64,000 bases of DNA. Origin: Nipponacmea schrenckii (taxonomy: Eukaryota > Mollusca > Gastropoda > Lottiidae). Positions 23,951 to 38,800 of this stretch are shown here, one piece after another; positions within the stretch are counted from its first letter, which is position 1; the number at the start of each line of letters is the position of its first letter. Position numbers and translations under genes: made by a program. The notes beneath the pieces are model-generated. The model was given only the letters and a program-made list of their open reading frames with translations. It searched no databases and had not been told where the DNA came from. The stretch lies in the NCBI GenBank assembly GCA_030562195.1, contig CM060199.1, positions 36,910,338-36,974,337 on the forward strand. The letters are read 5' to 3'.

Positions 23951-25726
23951 ACCAAATAGAAAATGTTTAAATCTCATTTATGAAAATTATCCTGTAAACA
24001 CTCAACACTAGATCTTCACAGTTCCTATGTCATAACTTCTATTGCCTTTTTTTCTTTTTACTATTTGTCACTAATTTTGGCTAATATGGCAACTTTTAAG
24101 GAAAGTTCTGAATAGTTGAGGAAATGATTAATGTACAGTTTTTAATTGTCAAACAATGTTCATTGTGTATGTTGTAAATTGTGTGGATTTATTTCCCTTG
24201 AATAATTACTACATTATTTAAAATAAGTTTGTTTGTATTCTGCTGATAAGTATAAATGTAAATATTTCTTTGTATAGATGAAAGTAAGTAGGCCCTACCA
24301 GTATATTACATTTGGTAATGTCATGAAAAGGCTGCTACCAAAAATACAATTTATATGCAGGTATGATATATGGGAATAAACAGGATTTCTGCATCATTTA
24401 ACAAAATTGTTCAACGAAGGGGCATACTATTTAGAAATGTTAAGAACTTATTGGTATTTACTCACATTAACACTGGTGTCTGTTTAGGACTTAGGGAATA
24501 TTTAAGGAACATTTGTGTACAATATTTGCAATTCTTTGGAAATGTGGTCAGAAAATATATTTACTTTATGACTGAGGAAAGATTTGGTGTACCTGTTTGA
24601 TTTGAATATCAAATTAGTCAGCAATCATTAATCATGTTTGACATACCTAATTGATTTCTCCCTTAGGCACATTCTAATCATAAACTTTAAGATACCTTTT
24701 GTTTTGATGGTCTGCACCTACAATTTACAAATGAACTTTTTTGTTTCATACACCTTCATAAAAGTATTTTTTGTATTTTGTACATCAATCATACATGAAT
24801 GTTTGCATTGTATTCAAATTTTAGTCTTACATATATCACCGGTCTCTCATGAAGTTTGAGGGTGGGGGGGGGGGGGGGTGCTTTAGTGAGACGAATTGGA
24901 ACACGGGTGTAGGATAAGGAGTGATGACTACTTCCACACATCGACTTAGGTACTACAGATCTCTCATACTAATGCATATTCTTCTACGTCGGAAAAAGGA
25001 GTCTTGGCCTTAGGTTACAGAAGGCCATTCATTTATTCAACCAAATGATGCAAATAATTTCCATTTTTCATAACTCTTTCCAAATGAGCTCTAATCTGGC
25101 CTCTGAATCTAATAACTTAGATACTTAAACACTGAAAGAATGGTGTATGTTAGGGTGTTTTGACAGAAAGAACAATTCATTGTTTAATGGTGTGGATTTC
25201 ATTAAGAAATAACAGACTAATTGTTATGATGATTGTAATATTAAATAATTAATAGATCCAATTAGACTCTTTCTCTACCATTTACTGCCTTCACTGTTTT
25301 GACACTTATTTTACCTGTTAACTCTTCGGGTAAAGTAAATTCGTAGCAAATTAAATATTGAATAATTCATTAGCCAATATTCACCAAGTTTGTTGCTGTG
25401 GATTTGAGTATGTTGATGCCTTGACACTGTTTCTGAAATTACATTAGTATTGTTCTGATTGAAAAAATTGTTAAGCTTTGAAACAAAACAATAGCAATGA
25501 TCAAAGTCATCTAAGATCCTTGAAAATTCAACCCAACTGGCTTGTTCAGGGTTAAATTCTTTGCATATTCTTCATAATCAATTCTTGAGCATCAAAGTAA
25601 AAGTGTCTGCTGCCGTCCAATGAATTTAATGAATATACCGGTACAAGTATATCGTGTGTAGATGCTCATGAAGTGATGTGAAGTGTTGCAATATAGTATC
25701 ACAATGGCCGAAATATTTCTCAAATA
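23951..25726. other. kinase intron 1, unique, with a poly-G run
   Basis: A run of 15 G (24864-24878) follows GGGT and could form a G-quadruplex. No gene is supported. Confidence 0.4.
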
Positions 25727-26423
25727 TCTATAATATATATAAGAGGAGGTGTCTGTGTGCGTGTGTATGGTCGCCATAGTTCAAAGACGGAGGCAGGCAG
25801 GAAGGAGATGCTGTGCATGCACAATCCGGTATATGCAAGGATGTGCACCTGAGTCTTTGTTTTGGCATTCGTTGTTTACTTTGTCCAAAATGTTGAAATC
25901 AACAATCATGCAAACACAGTAAACAAGCCTTCCAGAAATGTGAAGAACATTCTAGAACCAATATAAGGTTGTGACCATAATGAGAGATGGCGAGACCGTG
26001 GATGCATATTCCTGGAAATGCAAAGATGTTCACCTGTGTCTTTGTTTACGCATTCGCTGTTTACTTTGTCAAAAAACACACTGAAGACTGCGGAGTGAAA
26101 CGGCATAATTTTCTTTTATTTACTTTGGCTATTAATAGATTTACCAACGGTTATCAAGTACGTGAAGGCCGATGACAAATTGTTTTTGGATAACCATGTC
26201 TACAATTTAAACCAATAGAATGCCTCTCAAATATTCGGCGCCGATATTTTTAACTTTTAAGTACTGAATGTTTTTTCACTACCTACTACTCATGCATTGA
26301 ATTAAAAATATTTCCTGCCCACGATATTTCTTTTAATCAATTACCATTGATTGAAATGGGTTATATTTTTTTTTTGCTTATTTCTGTCAAATAACCCTGG
26401 GCGAAGCCGGGAATAAGCGCTAG
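25727..26423 (+). mobile_element. non-autonomous Helitron
   Basis: The element starts with TC (A|TCTATAATATATATAAG at 25727) and ends with CTAG followed by T (GCG CTAG|T at 26423). This fits the Helitron rule 5'-TC...CTRR-3' with insertion between A and T. A GC-rich hairpin (GGC GAA GCC core within CCCTGGGCGAAGCCGGG, 26395-26411) lies about 10 bases before the 3' end, as expected for the rolling-circle terminator. It is about 697 bases long with no RepHel helicase, so it would depend on an autonomous partner. An internal block is partly duplicated (GATGTGCACCTGAGTCTTTG near 25840 and GATGTTCACCTGTGTCTTTG near 26026). Confidence 0.75.
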
Positions 26424-26739
26424 TAATAATATTTACAAGAAAAGGGTAAAATTTTCTCCTTTTGAGAGCTTTGTGAAGTCTTTTGGCTAAAGATTTTTAA
26501 TTATGATATCCAAATGATATGCGAAAATAAATTAGTAAAAATGGTTCATGTTACCTACATAAAATATTCTATTGATCTTTATCACGCATTTTTTCCTTCA
26601 GGTGGAAAAAGAAATGTCTTCATATTAATAGAATTTTACAATGTTTGTTACTAAAAAAAATATTTATGAATTTAAAAGCACAAATATATTTCTGGAGATT
26701 GTTTTGTTATTTAAATGTTTTATTTTTTGTGTTTTTCAG
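26424..26739. other. end of kinase intron 1
   Basis: Unique intron sequence ending in a pyrimidine-rich acceptor (GTGTTTTTCAG). Confidence 0.5.
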
Positions 26740-26813
26740 ATTCTGAGTGGGTTTAGTTAACTTGATCTTCCCTTTAAGGGAGGAGGAAAACCTCAACAGA
26801 AATGGCTAAAGAG
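26740..26813 (+). CDS. DGKB: DGK exon 2: 5' UTR and first four codons (MAKE)
   Basis: Acceptor GTTTTTCAG, 62 bases of leader, then ATG GCT AAA GAG and donor GTTGGT (weaker than consensus). It ends in phase 0. Type I kinases of vertebrates also open with very short first coding segments, which supports this start. The next coding exon is 7.4 kb away. Confidence 0.8.
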
Positions 26814-29800
26814 GTTGGTAATATTTAAGATATGTTTAAGGTTATGTATACTTGCATGTTATGTAATCCAAGACATAGTCATGACATGTCACTTGAAAAC
26901 TACAAATGGCAGCAACAGTATGAAATGAAGAGCAAATGATATTTAAAAGAGCAATAATATAATAATATTCATCTGCCTTGTATAGCGCTGGTAACTCAGG
27001 TTGTTGCGGTTTCTGCCTTAATTGTTGCAGTTACTTACCCTAATTGTTTGAACCCATTTATAGTATCAATAAAAAAAAAGCTCACGTCAACAAGATTTTC
27101 ACATGTACCATCTTTAATGTACTCTCCTAAACCTGCTCATAATAAATTTTATTGAAATAAAATATTCTGCCAATATGCTCCAATTCTCTGGAACACTTTA
27201 CCCCCAGAGATACGCCTAGAAACCAATATCAATTCTTTTAAAAGGTCCATTAAAACTAGACTTTTTATGCAGTATTTTAATTAAGTATACACTTATCGTC
27301 TCTTTTAAAGTTCTAGAGTTTTTTTTTCTCTTTTACTTTTTCATTTTTTCTTTTATAGTTTTATTTATATCTTATCCCTTTGTATTGTTAAGCGCATTGA
27401 GATTCTATACAATATTTTATGTTGTCATGTAATGCGCTATATAAGAATAAACTATTATTATTATTATTATTATTATAAGTTAGGTCGACTAGAGTAATGA
27501 GGAAATATGAACAGGTTACCAGACGTATAATTATGAAGATGGCGTCATGATGATATTGATGCGGTTAATAGTTTTTGGGATTAAGTTGTGGTTCATAGTT
27601 TAGGGATTGAATTGTCTCATATTCTCTGGGCTTGGAGTTTGAGATTTGGCAAAGTCAAATTGACACCATTGAGTGCTCAGGGAAGAAATTTTTCAAAGCT
27701 TTGAATGGCATCACTGCAAATCATCTTCAGTACTTCAGCGTACAGAAAAGAAGCATACAGAAACTTTACATGCAATTCAATTAAAAAACGAAAATACGAA
27801 ACAGTTATATTCATGTTGCCTATGACCTTGACTGCTGGTATTTGTAGAAGAAAACAATAATACATCTAAAATTTCATTCAAGAGTTAGAATAACATTAGG
27901 TCATTAAAATCAGTGACCCTTAAAGACATAGGTTATACACCCATACTCACATGTATTGTTAGATTTATCTACATTCATGCAGAATTTATTGTTTATGCCA
28001 TCATTATGTATGCTAAATTAAAACTGAATTCAAAAGATACACTTAAGAGTAAAACAATGAAAGGGTACTGCATGTAGTGAAGGGTCATATATAACTAATA
28101 GAAAGGGCATTACATGCTGATAGTGTTCTATTTTGTCTCTGAAACCTGATAATTTAAAGGGGATACATTTAGAATACTTAATACAAACTGAGAACAGTGA
28201 AATCCTAGTGAGATACAGCTATTTTAAGTACTTATTGCATTATAACCATCACTAGTTAAACAATAAGTATATATTTAGTAAGCTGTTTAACACGATTTTG
28301 ACTACAAAAGTATTTAGATATGAATAGGAATAATAGTGTTGGTATAAAAGTTGATAATTTACAGTAGTAGAAGGAAGAGGTAGTCAAGCGTACAGAGTAG
28401 TCTCTGTTAATATTAGGTGTACTGTATGTAGATATGAGAATAAACATCCTTCTTAGATTTGATATCATTCTATATTTACATTAATATCCTCTACATCACA
28501 GCATATATATATATATATGTATACCACTTGACACATATTGTAAAGTCTAATACAAAAGTCTTATCGTGGGTGGACGACACATATTCTCTTTTTAACCAAT
28601 TTTTACCTGTGATGACCTCAATTCAAACTTATCAGTCTTCTCATTTACATCAAAATGACAAAAACTTTAGTGATAGGAAACTTGGTTGTGTTAAGTTGAA
28701 GAAGTAGAGGTAATTTTGTGTTAATATGGAGTGAAAGAAGGCCTGTGTAATATAAGTTATAATACATGTGTTGTTATATTTAAATGGATTATATGAAGGA
28801 ATTTTAAGACAAGCGGGTGGTTAAGTTATAACCATGTTATATGTTTGATTGAAGCAGGATGATTATTTAGCCTATTGTCAATACAAACCATGATTGAGGT
28901 AAGGTACAAATAACATTTTTATTTCTCGTAAAGGTTATTTTGTTTTATTTGAGTTTACGTCATTTTCTGCTCGGATTATACCTGATTTTGTTGAAAAAAG
29001 ATTTCAGAGTGGAGATCAACTGTGAGGGATAAAATAGTAAATAGTCAATTACTATATAAGCCCTCAATGTAAATACTGCAAGGCAAAGTGTAGTATGTGT
29101 TACCAGTCACATACCGTTTTCCCTATCATATCTTAGCCTTGTTGAAGATAGGCTTGGGTCTCAATCCTTAATAGATTCCTGATCTTATCCCTAGAATATG
29201 TTCTGTCTCAAACAATGATCTTGGGTTAAATTTTATCAATAAATTTAATGAAAATTCTGTCAAGTATAAAGAGAATAAATCCGATATTTTAACCTAGATT
29301 ATTGCAAAGAAGAAATATGTCCTATATCAACTTCATATCATATATCTTTCTCTTCATAGTGAAATAACCTCCATATTTTATATTAATATTATTATATTAT
29401 CAAAGTCACAGCCATGCACACAAAAAATCTTTTCTTTAAGTTTGAATAGATGATATAGGGATAAATGTTAAATGCCTATAAATATACAATCCACTTTGGC
29501 CATCAGGCAATGTTAGTTGCTTCCTAATTCGACTGACAAGAATCTGGGAAAACAATTTCTGTTTTTAATAAGTGTTCAAAACAAGGCAGTTAAAGTGAAA
29601 TCACTTTGTAAATCCTATTTGTTGTTTAACTGAAGTAGAGTTGATTATTCGTTTTGACACTAGAGTTTTTGCAGTATGTATATCTCAAGATGGAGTAGTA
29701 AGTGTTAATGAAATATGATAAGACTATGTTAGACTTACTAATGAAATAAGGAACCTCTGATAATGAGAGGTTTTCTACCGTATTTACCATGACGCAGTAC

Positions 29801-32800
29801 TTTGGCTAATTGACATTTGGCATTTCATCAAATAAGACTTGTATGATAGAAGTGCTGCCATCATTTACATAAATATATATACCAAACGCATCCCAAATAT
29901 CATATTGGAAATTGTAATTTCATTGATATATTGTACCCATACCAATTCTCTTAAAGGTTAAAGTTCAAGCAATTTATTTGTTGAAGGTATAAAATATGTA
30001 TAACATTCCAATACCCCAGTGCATTATGAATTTATATCATATACAATATTATATATATACCATATTGAAATTGACCTCTGTTTACCAACTTAACAGCCTT
30101 ATTCTTTAAATATTTTATTACATTTAATTCAACCGATGTGATTATTAGGTTTGAAATAAATGCTGGATAAATAAATGCCTAAACAAAATATAAATCTCAA
30201 AAAACACCGAAATTTAGTTCTATATTATAATATAAGACACATATGAACAGCAAATGAAATGTTAAAGAGTTACAATTTCTACTTTTCTGCACCACAAAAT
30301 TCTAGAAAGGACAAAAATGGGCAGCCAAAACCTCTTTTAGAGGTTAGATGGACATGATTTGTAGAAGGTAATGAAGGCGAAGATTTCACTACTATGTACA
30401 CCTAATATTTAATTGATACAGAGAGCTGTTTTTATTGTGTGAAAGTGAAAGTAGTTTGTGTCCAGTCTTAGTCCACCTCACAACATTAGCTATGTAAACA
30501 ATATGCCAATATTTCATACACAATATGATTGGATTCCAGTCAAGGGTGTGACTAGTAAATAAGAAGAATCCTAAATTTGCAAATGAATGATTCTGAACAT
30601 GCATTATTATGTATGATATTGAAATGGAAGGAATTAAATTTGCAGTAGGAACATTATAGCCATGATGGAAGTACCAAAGATCAAGCAATGAAATCTCAAT
30701 AAGAAATTTAACCTAGGCATCTTTTTAGTAGTAAAAATAGAAATTCACATCCCTTTTAATTTATATGAAGGAAGTTAACTAAAATAGTAAAATGTTTTGA
30801 TATAATTCTCTGATATACGAAGTGTAATACATTAAATGTGGAGGGTTTTAGGAAGTTTTAGTCAGATAGTGAAGTTATTGTTATATTTATTCAGTCAAGG
30901 GAAGTCAACACCTTATTTAGTTAAATCAAACAGGAAAAACACCCAGTCTTCTTTACAAAATGTCTTGTGATATTGATTCTATGACTAAATCATTGTGAAT
31001 TATTAAGGAAATGATAGAGACATTAAAGAGTGAAATGGTTCTTTTATAAATAATATCAGTCCTACATGATGAATTTAATTTTAAAAATTCCCGGTTTGCC
31101 ATATCCTTTTTAATATCTCATTTAATGTGAAAAATGATAAAAATGAATATCAACTTCTTAGATTCTCATTTTGAGGTCATGGTGGGTAAGTCCCAGGATC
31201 CTTTTCCCTGTAGTTACACAAGCGTAGTATGTATTCATAACCTCAATAACATCTAGCCTTTTTATTTCATTTATTTATTTATCTCTTTATCTGCAATTTG
31301 TATTGCGCACACATATAAGTCTTCATGTTACACGGACCAATAGAAAAATGAGCGTTTATTTGTGCTGTACAATCATTGGCTAGATTATGTCTTTTTGCGC
31401 TGTAAATTGCTAATATATGTATAAGTTGGTATGACAGAACTACGTATGCACCACATGCATGTTTGTAAGATTTGATAATATTCTTCAGACAAACGTTGTA
31501 AAGGAATGTAGCCCACTGTTTATTTGCTTATAAATACATCAAAAACAAAAGACCATATTATAGAATCAGATATAATAATGAGGGAATAAAACAACACAAT
31601 ATGTAAGAAGTTAGAATAGTACAAAGATTAACAAAGTTAATACGCTGTAGGTTAATAGCATTATTGATACCTAATTTACTTTATAAGGTGATAGAACTGA
31701 TCTTTGTTTTACTTTTCGGACAAAGATTGACATAAACAGTGGTTTGTGGCAAAAACAGTGATTTGTGGCAAAAACAGTGAGTTATGGTGAAAACTTTGGC
31801 TTATGGCAAAAACAAACCATTAAAAGAAATAATGTGTGATTTTTGTGTATTGGGTGTGGTATTTTGCCAATCTTTAAATGTATTCTGTTAAGGCTCATGT
31901 CTAATAATTATTGCTCATTATTGCTAGAATAAGACAACTTCTTATAGATATTTTTCCAACTAAATGTATGTTATTTGTTGAGGCAAAGTTTGCTTGTTTA
32001 CTGTATAGTTAAATAAAAAGATATTGAATTCTCATTGATCATTTGCCATGTTTTAATTAACCCTACCCTTTAAAGGATAGACTAAATTCCTATAAGACTT
32101 TTAAGGAATGGTTTAATTTTTGGTTCTTTAAAAAGTATTGTACTATTAAAATTAAAATCAGGATTCTTTCAGTTAAAGAAAGCATTAAGACAGAAGTAGT
32201 GACTAAATTTGTTACTTAACAATTTCTTTCCCTTTAATCAATTTGTTTGTATTGTATACAAACCCAAAGTCTACCTTTATTATATTATTGTGCTGGAAGA
32301 TAAATCTGTATATGGTCTGTTGAATGATAAGACAACTTTTCCTTTATATAGCTGGAAATAACAATTTTTTTATTAAAATAAATTGTAAAAAAAAAAGGTG
32401 TAGGTTAAAAGTGTGTTGGTAGATAACTGATAGGATAGGTCTAGTACAATAGTCATTCTATATTTAGAGCTCATGTTTACATACTATCTTTTCAAGTACA
32501 TACATTAACAATTTCTAGATTATCCATATTTGATTTAGTTAGGTCGCTTATAATTGCTTCCGTAAATAAATATTTTAAAACAAAACCAGTATAGTATAAT
32601 ACAAAATATGATCAGGGTCATTCTGATAGAAGCCATATTGGTTTCAGTAGACAGGTTTAAGGCTTGGTTATCAACACGGAAATAGGTTTGATATCAATTT
32701 CAAACATAATCAGTCCTATAATATTAATATATGATGTGATCATTTGTATGATATTAGACATTGGTACATGACGTGATCAGTCCTATAGTAGATGTGATTA

Positions 32801-35800
32801 GTCTGTGCTATTGTAACATGATGTGATTATTCCCATCATATTGGTACATGATGTGATCAGTTCTGTGCTATTGGCACATCATGTTTTCAGTCTTATGTTT
32901 TGTTACTTGATGTGATCAGCTCCATGTTATCAGTACATGATGTGATCAGTCCTATAAAAGTGGTACATCATGTGATCAGCTCCATGTTATAAGTACATAA
33001 TGTGATCAGTCCTATGATTTTGTTACATCATGTGATTTGATCAGCTCCATGTTATCAGTACATGATGTGATCAGTCCTGTGTTATCAGATACAAATGTTA
33101 CAGATTCTGTACATGATGTGATCACTTCCATCATATTGGTACATGATATGTTCAGTCCTATAATAGATGTGATTAGTCTTTGCTATTGCAACATGATGTG
33201 ATTATCTCCATGTCATCAGTACATGATGTGATCAGTCCTGTGTTATCAGACAGATGTTACAGATTCTGTAAATGATGTGATCAGTTCTATCATATTGGTA
33301 CATGATGTGTTCAGTCCTTTGATTTTGTTACATGATGTGATCAGCTCAATGTTATCAGTACATGATGTGATGAGTCCATTGATACACAATGTTATCATTC
33401 CTAAAACACTGGTTCATATTGTTATCAGTTCTATGTTATTGGTACATGATGTGATCAGTCAATATAATACTGGTATATATTGTAATCAGTCTTATTACAC
33501 TGGTACATGATGTGATCAGTCTTATGATATTGGTATATTAAGTGTACAATCCCATGTTGTTGTTACATGATGTGTTCAGTCCCATTATTTTTGTTACATG
33601 ATGTGATCAGATCCATGTTATAGGTACATGATGTGATCAGATCTGTGTTTCAGTACATGACGTGTTCAATCACATGTTATTGTTACATGATGTGATCAGT
33701 CCTATGATACTGTTACATGATGTGATCAGTCCTATGATACTGTTACATGATATAATGATGTGAACAATCATAGAAATTTGTATGAATCCAATATAGCAAA
33801 TTTGTGCTGGCATATGAATAAAAGCAGCCTTAAAAATAAAACTGTCAAACTGATTTTCCAGATTATAATGAAAACATTTTTTGGTTCAATTGAGGGAAAC
33901 ACATGATACTTTAATGTGTAGAAATTTGTCTTTTGTTTTATTTACAGGATAAATTATTCTAAACATGTAAATAAAATAGCCTACATCATTTTGTTTCTTG
34001 TCATTCTGTTTGATCTTATATTTATATATCCGAAACTTATTTTAAACTTAACCTACAAGCCACAATGACGTAATTACACTTTGTTTTTATAACTAATTAG
34101 TGTGTTGTATTTCCTCTCTGTTTTTTTATTTTCTTGATTTAAAACTGGAGTACAGGCATTAATTAATCATTGACAAAGTTTAATGTATACTTAATGAATA
34201 CTTATTTATATTTTTCAGTGGCAAAAGTTAAGCCCATCTGAATTCCATCAGCTACAGGAATATACATCATGTAAGTAATTTAGATATTTATGTAGGGATT
34301 ACCTTTATCTGTACATGGAATTAATAGAGATTTCATATGAAAGTGGATTTTATAAAACATTTTCCAGCATTGCATTTGTATCAGTGACACTAATGCTTCA
34401 TATATGTCATTAAAGATTAAGTCCAAAAGAATGTGCATGCTTCCAGAAACACCAAAAAATTATCTACATACAAACCCATACATCACACTTTGTCATGTTG
34501 ATTGTCCCAATTCATATATCCCAGTGCAATATTGGATGTTTTCTTCCTTACTAATAACTGATCTATGTGTTACTTCCTCTTCTACATGGATCTTTCTAAT
34601 CTTATACTATCAGTCAGATTTAATACTGTTTTGAAACTGTCTTCTATGCCTTTAAAACATTTGCAAGATTTGGCTGAGATTTCTTCAACAGAGTTGATAG
34701 GAAGTGTGCCAAGATCAAGGCTGTAATTAGACAAAGTTTAGTCAACAAAGCCCATAGTTCATATATCCAAGAATTAAAGAAATTTGGTTGGCCTCGGGCT
34801 AAGACATAAATTTTTTTTTAAATTTGGTCAAGATGTGATGATTATATTGTAATCTGCTCATAAGAAATTTGCTGCAAGTTTGTATTTGAGTTAATGAATT
34901 CCTGGAATAACTGGGATTTGGTAAGATGATGAATGAGTTCATTGGGCCAAGCCATTAGGGAGCTAATAGTGTAGTCATCTTTGATGGAATTATGATTTGA
35001 AATTCTTATTAACCTTCAGGACATATTCATATTTATAAAATTAGAAATTTGATCATATTTTGTTGATTGAGAATTTCTTGATTCAAGCTATGAGACTTGA
35101 TCTATATTCCATATAAGGTCATGACTATCAGTGTCACAAACAACCTATATTATAAAATGGATGATGAGATATAAACCTTGATTTGCAAATTTCAATTTCC
35201 TTTAATTTAAAACTAGCTGAATTTTATCTATCTTCTGATGGGTTTCTTGACAGTTGTCAGGAAGAAAGGAGTCAATAATAGAGACCAGCATAAGATAAGA
35301 TTCTGGATGTTTTTGACTATGTATCTTATCATGCTTTTACAAAGGTTAATTGACAAGTTTAATTCATTTTCATCTGTTCACCTTGGAGATCAAATATCAG
35401 ATATAATCCGATGCAATTCAATTTGGCAATTATGTTCAAATCATTCAATTTATATAACATTAAACAACTTAATGAGCAAGAGCAAGTTTGTGAGTCTAAA
35501 TTTATATTTATATTTTCTATTCAATATTACATATTGTAATCTTAGACTATAATAATATGACACATCAGAAGAGTGGGGATATACAGAGTAAGAATCTGAG
35601 TGAGTTGAAGGTGGGTGAAATGAAGGTCATTAGAAAGGTAATGAGATATCAATTAATATTCTAGCTACAAGTTATTTTAATTACCACCTAGATCCTACAG
35701 CTTCTACTGTATATGTATATTATAGTATAAATCCTAGTATATACAGCTTTATTATAATCCCTGATCATCTTCTGAATAGCCATCAAAAGGACTGCTCTGA

Positions 35801-38800
35801 AATCTTTTACAGTTGATGCAATTGCAGAACTTGAATATGAGAGAAAGAAGCATATTTCATTGCATATTACATTGCCCTGTCTCTTTTTCTGTATCTGGTG
35901 CAATAGTTTACAAGAAATACTTAGTTTGATATTGAGTCAGTATTCAGTCAGACACCAAATGTGCATTTAGATCCAATTTAAAGAAGTCATTTCTCTATCA
36001 GCCCACAGTACACCCACTCTTAGATCTGGGTGGTAAATGAGAAGTAAAGAGTTACATGAATAAATGAGGCATTCGTTTGATCTTTAAACTATTTCTATCA
36101 TCTAGAACAGTCTTCCTACATACTGAATATAAACACATGTATATTGGTCTACTGTACTAAAGGTGTTTATTCATCACTTCTTTGTTTTAAATGAGAAAGT
36201 GCAATATTTACTCAATCTTTTTTCTGTCTAAAAAGACTACTTATCATTGTAATTCCAATTTGTTCAAATGTCTATAATACACACCCAAATCAGGTAGCTT
36301 GTTAGATAGATTTGATATTTGACATCTATATCTTAAATATATTGGTGCACTAAAATGCATTTCTGTTCTTTCTAATAGAAGTCTTTAAACTACCGAATAG
36401 ATGACATACTACCATACCATTTCTTATTAAAGAAAATTATGAAAGTCTGGTTCTGTTCATGTTTGTACTAATAGTACAGTACTAAATCATTTTGAGGTCA
36501 AAGAATTATAAAAACTCAAGAGAAAAAAAAACGGTCTCTTTAAATGTCTGATATGTTCAAGCATTGACTGATTAACAATTTTGTTCAGGAAATTCAAGGA
36601 TTGATATTGTTGATTTTACATAAAGTTCTTTAGAGCATATCAATGAATGGAAGAGATAACACTCTTGATAAGCTTCATCAAGAGATTTATGATGTAATTC
36701 ATGATGTCAGCACTGCATCCATTAGAGATGTTAAAAGAATCGACATTCTATTTATGGACTCTGAAACAAGTTAATGGTAGGAAGCAATATCAATAATATT
36801 GGTACCATACTCTTATACTAAAATACCTCGCAAAGGGTAATTCATGCCTGACTTTTAACCTAGAACGTATTAGTGAAGTGCCAAACTAGACCAGTTAAAG
36901 GAAACAAACTATAGCCTGCAAGTCTATTAGTAATGTTGAGCCAGAAGAAGGAATAATATAGTGCTATATAGTAATGAATAGTTATTATATATCACATTGT
37001 ATCTCATACAACTATAGTCTTTACTAATGAAAACACATTTATTATTTGACTCTTTCCTCTCATCTATCTAATTTATTCAATAAGTAATAAAATATGGTTT
37101 CTAGGTTTTTGTCAATACGTTACTAGGCTTGAATTCTCCATAGGATTTCAGTGAAATGAGTAAGGTGTCGTCTATGTAAGGAATTATTTAAGAACAAGAT
37201 GACATTCCTGTTAGTTGTTGTTATTGATAGCCTACATGTATCTTTTTATCAAGCCAACTAGAGAAAATGTCCTGCAGGCACCTACTATATCTGGTCTAGT
37301 GCAGATTGCATCATATTTGTTTATAATAAGATAGTGAAAGACTTACTATAAACATGAAATTATGGAAGTTCTAGACAACTTAATGATATTTCTCTTTTTG
37401 ATGTCCATATTATCTTGTTATGTGATTTTGGTAGTTACTTTCATTAAAGGACAGTTTGCAAAATTTTTATTATTAAAAACTAAATAAGAAACATACCTTG
37501 ATCAAACTGAATTTGTTAAGTGTGATTTAAAATGGAGCATATTAATTTTTGAATTAGAAGCTTAAACTAGCTTTGGTATAGAGACTCATATAGACTCAAA
37601 AAAGCATAATGAACTTAACCAGTTTACATAGGCTTTTCACTTTAAACATTACTGCAGGATTATTTTTTTAGATAACCTTTTAAAGGGACACATTTCTTGA
37701 AATTTTGTTGACAAGCTATCATAAATTTGAGCCAAACTATTATGATGTTAAAAAAAACCCAGTATGTGCCTTTAAATGAAAGTCAATGTACTACATGATC
37801 AATGAACAAAGAAATGATGTACATCATACTTACAAACATACTCATTCTCCTCAAGATGCTATAGAAGATGTTTCACCTTATTGCTTTTATCTTGCTGTTA
37901 ATGCTTATTCAGATTTCACAGGATTCATTAGCCCATAAGGTGCAGAAGAGTAGGACGTAAAACTCCATTTCAGATTTCACAGGAATTCAGAAGAGGTAGT
38001 GTGAAAGAATAGTGATAAGAATGGTGGCTCCGTGAGAAAGGGACAGTCTAGCCTTGAAGAGTGAATCAAAATGACCTGGTTTCTGTTTTATAAATAATTT
38101 TCAATTTATGTCAGCCTGACTATATTTTTAAGACATACCAGTGGCATCAGGAACATCACTTACTTGGTGTCTAGCATCTCAATATGAAAGATGTTTTATC
38201 TGTGTTTTATGGTAGCTGCTAAACAGTCTAGAGGGACAATAAACAAATAGTAATAACCTTTTCAAAACGGAAGAAGGAAAAACTGAGCAATAAAATTTTA
38301 GGTCTGAAATTCATATAAAACATTAAAAATATTTATTGGTTTTAGACCCATGTGAGGATGATATGCAATAAAAAACAATGTCAAGAAGGCTGTATACAGA
38401 TGATGAGTACATTATTTACATAATGACTACTTCCTTGTCGTCTGCCAATAGTTCACCACATGATCTGCACTACGTTTGTACAAAATAGATTCTTCATATT
38501 GTTTTTAAACTGAATAGATGAATAGTCTAAAAATAGAAAATTGTGATTGACAACTAAAACTGTCATGTTTATATCTATGGCTATATTTAGACTATTCATT
38601 GCAAATAATGCATTGTGTGAAAAATAATTAACTTCATCTAAAGTGCTGATTATAATAAAGCTAAAATTGGGTTACAGGGTTATAAATGGTAGAGGAGCCC
38701 AACTGGCAGTTGTCATTCACAAAAACACAAAAGGATATCACAACCATGATGAATATGCTGGTTTTTGATGTAATAAGATATCTCAACAATTTCCTTATTA

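Noticed and set aside
35238..35552. 104-codon frame in kinase intron 3
   Set aside because: Composition follows the AT-rich intron and no domain or splice support is visible.
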